A stretch of 64,000 nucleotides of DNA from Massilia sp. erpn. Its GTDB lineage: Bacteria; Pseudomonadota; Gammaproteobacteria; Burkholderiales; Burkholderiaceae_D. Below, piece after piece: positions 53,837 through 61,416 of the stretch. Location: positions 4,960,001 through 5,024,000 of the forward strand of contig NZ_CP053748.1 in the NCBI RefSeq assembly GCF_024400215.1, read 5' to 3'. The notes under the pieces were generated by a model. That model was given only the letters and a program-made list of their open reading frames with translations, was not told the DNA's origin and did no database searches. The translations under genes were made by a program, and so were the position numbers. Position 1 is the stretch's first letter. Every line of letters starts with the position of its first letter.

Positions 53837-56800
53837 TCAGGCCGCCTTGGTGGAGATGGAGAATTGGCAGTCTGTATGCCCCAAAGTATTGGATGCGCTC
53901 AAAGACAGCTTCCTGCTTTCGATGGCAACAACCGGGGCCTTCTGCTTGAGGTTGCCTTTTTCCTGGGAAAACACGAGAAATTCCGGCAAGGCCCCCGACA
54001 GGCTGAACGTCACCTTGATGATGCCCTCGTTATCGAAGCCGCGAATCGCCAGCACCGGATTGACTTCACGCTCCCTGTTCTGCGTTTCATACTCAATATC
54101 GGGCATGGATAAACCGGCCGGGCGGCATCCGTGGCGCACGATGGCCAGTGTAGTGGCGGTATCCACCAACTCGGCCCCCTTCTCTGTGACGCACAAATAT
54201 TTGCGTGTCCCATTAATCAGGAAATACAGGAACACTTTGGCCCGCTCGACCAGACCACGCGAGTCCATCACACCATCCACGATCTCAGCGGTGGGCAGGA
54301 TATGGTCCGAATCGAGAGTATCGTGATGAATCGGTACCAAGGCGGCGAGTTTCTGGCTCCAGACCAGCAAGCGCGCCTCCGCATCGTGGTCTTCAGCAAG
54401 ATTGACGGTGCTAAGGCGCAACAGGTCGTCGTCGTTGGTTTCGATATCAAATACCGTTGCCGTCGTCCCTTTCTCAGTCCCCGTACTGACGGCATCCAAG
54501 GTGAGGGAGAGCACCCGCACCAGGGAGGGGTCGCCGATAACAAATCCACGCTCGATAAGCGCGTCATTTTTGGCAACCGAGGCGGAAAAGTCGTTGATTA
54601 CGACCGTTCCCGATCGTGCCAGTCCCACCGGCACCGCCGCCTCCTGGTAGAATTTCTTAAGCGGCGAATCCGCATGCTGAGTGAGGAAGACGATCAGCAA
54701 CACCAGGCCGATAACCAAGAAGAACACCGCAGCCCCCGACAGTACGCAGGATCCGACCGAGATAGCGACCGACAGCGTCCCCACGGTAGCCATGGACGCG
54801 ACCTCGAGCAAACCAGCAGCAAATTCCAGCAGCGAGGCAATCACGAACATGGAGTTCATGGCCTTTTGCAAGGGCTCCTTGGAATTCGCCAAGTCGATTG
54901 CGGCCGTGATCACGCCAACCACGCCCAGAACGAGTGCGTTGATCACGGCCACTATCCGCAGCATGCCGCGGCCCAGGAAGCGCCCGACTGCCTTGGCGGC
55001 AAGCTTGGTGCCCGCTGGCGCCCGCGCAGCAAAGCGCGCCCCCAGCTGCTCGGCAGCGAGCAGTCCTTCCGCTGTCTGGCTTCTGGCCAGCCATTTCAAG
55101 AAACCCGAGCGATAGAAATCCTCAATCTCGCTACTGTTGAGCGTACCTTTCTTGATCAGGTTATTAAAGAAACCACCGGGTCCGCGCAGGATTCCCCAGC
55201 CGGCGCGCACTTCCAGCCCTCCTTTTACGATCAAAGCGAGCAGATAAGCGAACTGGCCAACTCCCAGGGTAATCAGACTGCCCTTGCGCACATCGGTCAG
55301 TTCGTTCCAACTGGTCGCCAAGGTATAGATGTTGGCGGCAATGCCGAAGAGACTGATCACCACCGCCGCCATCGAAGACAGGTAATCGCTCAAATTTCCG
55401 AAAGCGGATTTGGCGCGCTGCCAACGGGTGGGATTTGTTTGCCATTCCTCGGACAACTCCTGTGTCAAGGCGCCTAAAATGAGTTCCTCCTGCGCCTTCA
55501 GCCAGCGCCAATTTTTTATATCAAAATACCCACGCTTTATTGTTCCGAATTCTTCTGTCAACGTCAGGAAACGTTTGAAGACTTTCGCAAAACCATCGGT
55601 CAGCTGCGCCGTCTTGTCATCATTGTATTTACGCATTTCCTCCATAATTACCTTCAGCCTGGCGTCCGCCTCGCCGCTTCTGCTGGAGCTGTACTCCTCT
55701 ATGACGTGATCAATGATTTTTTGCATCATCTTCGTCTTCATGCTCAGATCGATCTGATCGCCCAGCAGCGTCAGCAGACTGAAAACCTGCATGGAGCGGG
55801 CGTAGCGTTCGGCGAAGAAATTCGACGAATCAAGCATTGTCAAGAGCGTGCTGTAGCGCTGTATCTTGCGTGCCGCCCCGGCGGATTCGCCGCCAGGCGC
55901 CACCTGGACCAGCATCCGATTAATCTCATTGAGATTGGTAACCTGGTGGAATACCTTCCATGACCAATATTTCCTGTTGTCGATAGCATACTGGCCTACA
56001 GTCAGCTGTTCATCCAGCCACTCCTGCAAGTTCTTCTTATCCTCCTCGTTGACCAGCCCTGCCAGCCGCTCGTGCATGAACGCCTTCGCCTTATCCATGG
56101 AAGCGAGAATTTCTTGCTTCTTCTTATCCACTTCAAGGTTTTCATCCGCAAAATATTCTTTTGTAACCTGGAACTTATTCCTCCAGTGAAATTGATAGAG
56201 CATGGCCAGGTGTTCACGATAAACTTTGCTCTGGCTCATGGTATTTCGAAGGCGGGAATATGCGCGTTCCTGGTTGAGCTGTTTGGCATAGCCTTCGGGA
56301 TCGTCCGCTCGCGCCAGCGATACCGTAAGATAAGGGATGCCAAGTTTCTTATAGAAGACGGTGGGATCCTCAGCGCCAATCGGGGTCGCCGCAATGCGCG
56401 CCTCATCTGGCTGGAGCGGCTCTGGCGGCAGGAACATACTGCGCCAGGGATCGTCCACATGGTGGCGGATGATATGGTCTAGGCTCTTCCGAGCGCTTCG
56501 CTGTACATCATCGACCACACCGAGATCGGTGAGAACATAAGGGTCCAGGTTGAGGAGCGTGACAACATTGAGCGGCGCTGCCATTGCATGGGCGGCGACC
56601 GGCTCATGGGCGGCCAGCGGCATAGACATGAGTGGATATTGCCCTCTAATGGCGTAAAGATGCTTTTCTCCATCATCCCCCTGGACGACGAGCGCCCCCT
56701 TGAACGACGTGGCGAACTCGTCGAGCTGGAGCTCCATTCTCCAGGGGAAGACGCTTTGAACTGTCCGATCCACTTCCTTTTGAAGGTCGCTGCGATTATC

Positions 56801-57616
56801 CAGCGGGGGATGTCCGTCGTCGATGTACTCGAAAATCAAGCGGTTGGCATCGCTGATGGACACGACAAAGCAGGCAGGAGACTCGTCGGCATCGCTCGGA
56901 TAGGAAGGTCGCGGTTGCCACCGCCTTTCGGTCTGGATATCGATGAAGGTTGTGGCGATCCGGTATTCCTTGGCCCCGCCCGTTTCCCGGCACTCCACGC
57001 CGAATTCAAAACGCAGGGCTGGCGACGACCATGTCGCCTGTTCCCACTTTGACTCGTCCCATTTCAGGCTTCCATCCTCGGCATGATAGGCAATGTCATC
57101 GGCGGACAATTCGCAGTCAAAGATCGCCGGCGCCGCCTGTCCCGTGGCATGGAAACCAGTTCCCGCCACCTCAATATGCCCAGCCAGCGACCAGTAACCA
57201 AGGCAGAAGGTTATTTGCCCAGCATGGCCGCCATTGGCATCGGACTGGTTCCAGCCGATGGTCCTGTTATCCGCCTCCCAACGCCAATTGGAACGGTGAA
57301 TTTCATGGTTATCGAAAAATAGGCGGTCAGACGATCGGTTGTCGGGCTCAGGCATATGCACGGTGAGGAAGTGTTCCTTGATTAGCGTCAAAGGAGCCAA
57401 TGCGTCGTTGCCATGCAAGGCAATTTTAAATCGCCGGGAAACTGGTTGCAGTGCTGAAAATTTAAACGCCTCTTCAACGTAAGGCTTAAATAAGCGAATT
57501 TTTTCGTCCCGCGCCCGCCGCAACGCTCTTCTCGTCTGAGAGGCCTTATTTGTAGCATTTGCCAGCAAGGGTTCTTTTGCATAGTCAGAAATAATTGATA
57601 GCGGATTAGTAAACAT
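53837..57616 (-). CDS. Giant protein of unknown family with clustered membrane helices (possible toxin or effector)
   Basis: 1259 residues from ATG 57616 (GGAG 9 bases before). I do not recognise the family. Residues about 50-400 are beta-rich (GHIEVAGTGFHATG, YRIATTFIDIQTERR). Residues 410-740 are highly charged and helical (DKAKAFMHERLAGLVNEEDK; KVIMEEMRKYNDDK). Residues about 740-980 hold five to six hydrophobic helices (AAVVISLFGIAANIY; VINALVLGVVGVITAA; AVFFLVIGLVLLIVFL). The final 270 are beta-rich again. There is no signal peptide. The layout of a soluble head, long helical rod and membrane-inserting segments is like pore-forming toxins, but this is by analogy only. Paired with the Hint gene; lower GC suggests acquisition. 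Confidence 0.7.
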   Translation of the reverse strand: MFTNPLSIISDYAKEPLLANATNKASQTRRALRRARDEKIRLFKPYVEEAFKFSALQPVSRRFKIALHGNDALAPLTLIKEHFLTVHMPEPDNRSSDRLFFDNHEIHRSNWRWEADNRTIGWNQSDANGGHAGQITFCLGYWSLAGHIEVAGTGFHATGQAAPAIFDCELSADDIAYHAEDGSLKWDESKWEQATWSSPALRFEFGVECRETGGAKEYRIATTFIDIQTERRWQPRPSYPSDADESPACFVVSISDANRLIFEYIDDGHPPLDNRSDLQKEVDRTVQSVFPWRMELQLDEFATSFKGALVVQGDDGEKHLYAIRGQYPLMSMPLAAHEPVAAHAMAAPLNVVTLLNLDPYVLTDLGVVDDVQRSARKSLDHIIRHHVDDPWRSMFLPPEPLQPDEARIAATPIGAEDPTVFYKKLGIPYLTVSLARADDPEGYAKQLNQERAYSRLRNTMSQSKVYREHLAMLYQFHWRNKFQVTKEYFADENLEVDKKKQEILASMDKAKAFMHERLAGLVNEEDKKNLQEWLDEQLTVGQYAIDNRKYWSWKVFHQVTNLNEINRMLVQVAPGGESAGAARKIQRYSTLLTMLDSSNFFAERYARSMQVFSLLTLLGDQIDLSMKTKMMQKIIDHVIEEYSSSRSGEADARLKVIMEEMRKYNDDKTAQLTDGFAKVFKRFLTLTEEFGTIKRGYFDIKNWRWLKAQEELILGALTQELSEEWQTNPTRWQRAKSAFGNLSDYLSSMAAVVISLFGIAANIYTLATSWNELTDVRKGSLITLGVGQFAYLLALIVKGGLEVRAGWGILRGPGGFFNNLIKKGTLNSSEIEDFYRSGFLKWLARSQTAEGLLAAEQLGARFAARAPAGTKLAAKAVGRFLGRGMLRIVAVINALVLGVVGVITAAIDLANSKEPLQKAMNSMFVIASLLEFAAGLLEVASMATVGTLSVAISVGSCVLSGAAVFFLVIGLVLLIVFLTQHADSPLKKFYQEAAVPVGLARSGTVVINDFSASVAKNDALIERGFVIGDPSLVRVLSLTLDAVSTGTEKGTTATVFDIETNDDDLLRLSTVNLAEDHDAEARLLVWSQKLAALVPIHHDTLDSDHILPTAEIVDGVMDSRGLVERAKVFLYFLINGTRKYLCVTEKGAELVDTATTLAIVRHGCRPAGLSMPDIEYETQNREREVNPVLAIRGFDNEGIIKVTFSLSGALPEFLVFSQEKGNLKQKAPVVAIESRKLSLSASNTLGHTDCQFSISTKAA

Positions 57617-58002
57617 CGGATGTTCTCCAATAATTTTTCACTGTCAGGCAGGGTAAGAGTTTTTATTTTGACAAATGGTCTCAGGAATTAACAACCACTT
57701 AATTACAAATATAATAACCATATGCGCATGTCAAGCCGGGGTTACTAGCATCTTCCGCCTAGCGAGATAAATGCCGGCACGATCTGCTGATGCTTTGGCG
57801 AGCAGAAGCGCAGGTCGCCGCGCTCCACCAAACGGCCGCTCGCCACGGCGAATCAGTCGCAGCGAAAAGTTTTTGCCACGGCCACCGCGCGCCGGGCGGC
57901 GCAATGGCTACCACAAGCGGATAGCCCGTGCCGCCTCCCAAATGTCAGAGGTGTGTCCACGCAACACCCGCCCACGGGCCGGAACTATGCCAGGTGCTTC
58001 CC
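57617..58002. other. Intergenic region with an abrupt composition change
   Basis: 386 bases. 57617-57735 is AT-rich and holds the promoter of the giant gene. 57740-58002 is GC-rich with only short, broken frames on both strands (a minus-strand reading continues across one frame change near 57860). The GC-rich part may be a decayed gene end. No RNA gene is recognised. Confidence 0.5.
57708..57734 (-). promoter_or_regulatory. Putative promoter of the giant-protein/Hint operon
   Basis: On the minus strand TTGACA (57734-57729) is followed after 15 bases by TATATT (57713-57708); TATTTG two bases later gives a 17-base spacer. An 8-bp palindrome ATGCGCAT (57722-57729) overlaps the last base of the -35. 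About 92 bases separate it from the start codon. Confidence 0.5.
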
Positions 58003-60243
58003 TCAGCGAACGTAGCTCAGGCTGACGCCCACCGTGCGCGGCCGGGTGATGGCGAGGCGGCGGGTGGCCGGCAGGTCGGCGGAGATGGCGACGGGCAGGC
58101 CGGTCTGGCCGTAGCGGTTGAACAGGTTGTTGACGAAGAAGGCGGCGGTCCAGCGCTGGCTTTTATTTTCGAGCGTGAAACGCAGATTGCTCAGGGCGTA
58201 GCCGCCGCGGCGGCGGAAGGGGCTGTCCGGTTCATATAGCGTGTCGGCGCTGCCGGAGTAGCTGGTGTCGATGCGGGCGTTCGCCTGCAAGCCAGCTCGT
58301 AGCGGCCAGTTATAGTCGGCCGAGATGGAGCCGTTCCAGCGCGGGACGTCGAGCAAGGCGTCGCCGCGGTGGGCGCCGGTGCCGGGGACGTCGTCGTCCA
58401 GCGTGGCGGAGGTGTAGTTGCCGGTGGCGCGCAAAGTCAGCTGCGTGGTGGGACGGTAGGCTATTTCCAGCTCGCCGCCCTTGCTCTTGGCTGAGCCGAA
58501 GTTCACCGTGATGTTGAAACCGCAATCAAGCACGATCTGCTGCTGCACCTTGTTCCAGTCGATGTAGTACAGCGCGCCGTTGACCGTCAGGCGCTGCTGC
58601 GGCCATTCGGATTTCAGCCCCAGCTCATAATTCCACAAGGTGTCGGCGCCGAAGCGCACCAGGGCGCTGTCGCTCAGGCCCAGCCCCGCCACCTCCTTGC
58701 CGCAGACATTGGCGGGCGCGGGATTATTCGGCCCGCCCTGGCGGTAGCCTTTGGCCGCCGTGGCATACAGCAGCAGGTCGCGGTCGATCTGCCAAGAGAG
58801 ATTGAATTTGGGGTTGTAGCCCTTGTCCCTGGAGTCGCTCACCACCGAACTGGGGCCGCCATTGAGGAAGCCGTCGCCTTGCTGGGCAAAGGTCTGGCTG
58901 ATGCGGAAGGCGCGCAGGCCAACGCGCGCGGTCCAGGCGGGAAGGAAGCGGTAGGAACCTTCGGCGAACCAGGCGCGCTCGCTGACCGTGGCCTGGCGCG
59001 CGCCATCGAAGAAGCTACCGATATCGGTGCCGAAGGCTTCGTTGTAGCCAGGCGTGACGGGGATCGAGGATGCCAGCGGCGCGTTCACCTTGTGGTAGAA
59101 GGCTCCCGCGATCAGCTGGAACGGTCCGGCCCAGTCGGAGGCATAGCGCACTTCCTGCGTCCATTCGCGGTTGATGTAGCGACCCGTCATCAGCAGCGGA
59201 TAGACATAGGTTTGCGGATCAGGACTGAGGAAGTAGTAGAAAACCTTCGACGCATCCTCCGCCACCTGCACTTCGCGGTGATAGTAAGAACTGGTAACAA
59301 CCAGCTCGCCATTGGCAAAGCCCTTGCGCAGCGTGAGATTGCCGAGGGTGGAGTCCTGTACGCTGGGTTCAGGCATCAGGCGGGTCTGGATCAGTGCCCC
59401 CTTCCCGCCAGGCGGCGCATCGATCTGGAACGGCGCGCCCAGACGCATCTTCTGCTTGAACAGCGAACCCGAAATATCGAGCTGATTGTCCAGCCGGAGC
59501 TTGAGCATGGCGCGGAAGCCGGTGGTCTTTTCGGTGTTGGCATCTTCCTGCTTTTGTCCGCCGGACGCAATGCCGAGATAGTTGTTCGGGTCGATGGGAT
59601 AGCGGTCGATATAGCCCGCTTCCCGCCGGTAAAACACGGCCAGCCGGCCGGCCAGGCGGTTTTCCATCAGCGGCAGGTTCAGCACCGCATTGCCTTCGCG
59701 GTTCCAGCCGCCGTCGGTTGCCGACAAGGTCACGCTGGCTTTCACGCCGGTACGCCGCATGTCCGGCTGGCGCGTCACATAGCGCACGGTGCCGCCCATG
59801 GAGCTGGAACCGTACAGCGTGCCTTGCGGCCCACGCAGCACTTCGACCCGCGCCAGATCGAAAAGCGAGGGATCGATCAGGCCGCGCAGCGATAGCAGCG
59901 ACGCGTTGCTGGAAGCGGAAATCGGGGTATCGTCCAGATAGTAGCCGACCGTGCCCGCCGTGCCCGCCGTGGAGGACACGCCGCGGATGATGAGGATATT
60001 CTGCCCCGGCCCCGAAGACACCACATTCAGCCCCGGCGCCTGGCGCGCCACGTCGGCCAGGGTCTGCACGCCCATCTGCTCCAGCTGCGCATCGGTCAGC
60101 GCCGTCACGCTCAGCGGCGCCTGCTGCAACGCTTCGCTTCTTTTCTGGGCGGTGATGACGACGGTGGAGAGGCTGTCGCCGGCCTGCTGGGCAAGGGCCA
60201 GCGGCGGCAGGATGGCGAGACTGGCGAAGGCAAAACGCTGCAT
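58003..60243 (-). CDS. TonB-dependent outer-membrane receptor
   Basis: 746 residues, ATG 60243 preceded by GGGAGA. A signal peptide (about 1-18, ALAQQ) is followed by STVVITAQKR as the TonB-box region, the plug (LTDAQLEQMGVQTLADVARQAPGLNV, RVEVLRGPQGTLYGSSSMGGTVRYVT) and a barrel with the standard C-terminal strand (GVSLSYVR). This plug type is the large sphingomonad/alteromonad-like TonB receptor group with diverse substrates. It follows the periplasmic binding-like gene by 35 bases on the same strand, so the pair is probably an operon. The substrate is unknown. Confidence 0.9.
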   Translation of the reverse strand: MQRFAFASLAILPPLALAQQAGDSLSTVVITAQKRSEALQQAPLSVTALTDAQLEQMGVQTLADVARQAPGLNVVSSGPGQNILIIRGVSSTAGTAGTVGYYLDDTPISASSNASLLSLRGLIDPSLFDLARVEVLRGPQGTLYGSSSMGGTVRYVTRQPDMRRTGVKASVTLSATDGGWNREGNAVLNLPLMENRLAGRLAVFYRREAGYIDRYPIDPNNYLGIASGGQKQEDANTEKTTGFRAMLKLRLDNQLDISGSLFKQKMRLGAPFQIDAPPGGKGALIQTRLMPEPSVQDSTLGNLTLRKGFANGELVVTSSYYHREVQVAEDASKVFYYFLSPDPQTYVYPLLMTGRYINREWTQEVRYASDWAGPFQLIAGAFYHKVNAPLASSIPVTPGYNEAFGTDIGSFFDGARQATVSERAWFAEGSYRFLPAWTARVGLRAFRISQTFAQQGDGFLNGGPSSVVSDSRDKGYNPKFNLSWQIDRDLLLYATAAKGYRQGGPNNPAPANVCGKEVAGLGLSDSALVRFGADTLWNYELGLKSEWPQQRLTVNGALYYIDWNKVQQQIVLDCGFNITVNFGSAKSKGGELEIAYRPTTQLTLRATGNYTSATLDDDVPGTGAHRGDALLDVPRWNGSISADYNWPLRAGLQANARIDTSYSGSADTLYEPDSPFRRRGGYALSNLRFTLENKSQRWTAAFFVNNLFNRYGQTGLPVAISADLPATRRLAITRPRTVGVSLSYVR

Positions 60244-60278
60244 GGCATTCTCCCTGGGGCCAGCATTGCGCCCGGTGT

Positions 60279-61094
60279 CTATGGATGCGTGTTGAGTACG
60301 GCCTTTCTGCTCTCTTCTATCAGCTTGGCCAGCTGCCCGCTGTCGGCCAGCTGCTTATAGCCGCGGTCGAACTTGTCCACCAGTTCCTGGGCATGCGGAT
60401 GGCTGCGCCGGATCACCAGATACAGCGGCACCACGCGCAATATCATTGTCTGGGAAGTGATGCGGGCCTGTTCCTCCGGGCTGAAGTTAGTTTTTAACAT
60501 AAACCTGCCCTCTTCTTCACCCATCGGAAAGAGATCGATGCGTCCAACCAACAGCTTGCGCAGGTTGGAAAGGTCGTTGCTGGTCTCGTCTATCCTCAAC
60601 TTCTTGGCCGCCTGCAGGGCCGCCAGCTCGTCGGAGTAGTAATTCCCCAGCGTGAAGCCAAGCCGGTAGTCGCGCACATCCTCCAGCGTCTTCCAGGGAT
60701 AGTTCTCGCCGCGGCGGTGGAAGAACACCATGCGCATGGTGTAGATCGGCATGCTCGAATACAGCAGCTTGCGGTCGCGCTCCATGGTGTGGGTCCAGCC
60801 AAAACTGCCGTCGTATGGGCCACTCATGGCGCCCAGGATAGCGCGGTTATTCGGCACGAATTCCACTTTCGCATCCACGCCGGCCGTCTTGAAAGCCTCC
60901 GTCACCACGCGCGTCAGCCAGCCGCCGAACGGCAGGCGGGACGAGGCCATAGGCGGATATTCCTGCCCGGTCAGCAGGATGTGGTTGGGCGCCTCGGTCA
61001 CGACCGGGGTCGCGTTCGCGCCCATTACAGCAGCCAGGCACGCCAGAAGCAGCAGGGAAAAGCCTCTGGCGGCAGCAGCACGGGCTAAACTCAT
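60279..61094 (-). CDS. Periplasmic solute-binding-like protein (SBP_bac_3 type)
   Basis: 271 residues from ATG 61094, which gives a normal signal peptide (ending GANA). ATG 61130 would add 12 polar residues. Features: GQEYPPMASSRLPFGGWLTRVVTEAFKTAG, FGWTHTMERDRKLLYSS, GFTLGNYYSDEL and NLRKLLVGRIDLFPM, the last phrase shared with the orphan binding protein at 1968-2840. No ABC permease is nearby. It is the first gene of a unit with a TonB receptor, which suggests that it binds what the receptor imports, or has a sensing role. Confidence 0.75.
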   Translation of the reverse strand: MSLARAAAARGFSLLLLACLAAVMGANATPVVTEAPNHILLTGQEYPPMASSRLPFGGWLTRVVTEAFKTAGVDAKVEFVPNNRAILGAMSGPYDGSFGWTHTMERDRKLLYSSMPIYTMRMVFFHRRGENYPWKTLEDVRDYRLGFTLGNYYSDELAALQAAKKLRIDETSNDLSNLRKLLVGRIDLFPMGEEEGRFMLKTNFSPEEQARITSQTMILRVVPLYLVIRRSHPHAQELVDKFDRGYKQLADSGQLAKLIEESRKAVLNTHP

Positions 61095-61145
61095 AACGGA
61101 AAGCGGAGTATGGATGGGGCAAGCCGGCATGCATCGCCCTCAGGC

Positions 61146-61199
61146 TTTCAGCATGCGCTGAAAACCAGTCTACTCTAATCGCTGACTGTTGAATAGCAA
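61146..61199 (-). promoter_or_regulatory. Promoter and palindrome upstream of the binding-protein/receptor operon
   Basis: On the minus strand TTGCTA (61199-61194) and TAGAGT (61177-61172) are 16 bases apart. Just downstream lies an interrupted palindrome TTTCAGC-ATGC-GCTGAAA (61146-61163), placed where a repressor would block the transcript. Confidence 0.45.
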
Positions 61200-61254
61200 C
61201 AGGAGTTGCATGGATAGCACAAAGCAACAGAGTGCCGGCGTGCCACCATCGCGC

Positions 61255-61413
61255 TTAGGGCTTGCCGAACTTCTCGGCAAGCACCCTGAGTATTACAAGG
61301 TATGCAACGATAATCAGGAAATACACCGCGCCATGGGGCGCGGCATTTTTGATAAAGCCCTGCACCAGCCCAAGCAGTATCACACCGAGAATGTAAATGT
61401 AAATCTTTCGCAT
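61255..61413 (-). CDS. Small two-helix membrane protein, candidate Rhs immunity or accessory gene
   Basis: 52 residues, starting three bases after the Rhs stop codon (TAA 61419-61417, ATG 61413-61411). The chain begins MRKIYIYILGVILLGLVQGF, continues IKNAAPHGAVYFLIIVAYLV and ends LRVLAEKFGKP*. Two hydrophobic helices are separated by a short polar turn, with a basic N-terminus and a basic C-terminal tail. No strong ribosome site; the tight spacing suggests translational coupling to Rhs. Rhs toxin genes are normally followed by an immunity gene in this position. Identity as immunity protein is inference. Confidence 0.6.
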   Translation of the reverse strand: MRKIYIYILGVILLGLVQGFIKNAAPHGAVYFLIIVAYLVILRVLAEKFGKP

Positions 61414-61416
61414 ATC

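Noticed and set aside
57759..58025. Short open frames on both strands between the giant gene and the TonB receptor
   Set aside because: No ribosome sites, compositional translations and no recognisable domain; at most a decayed remnant.
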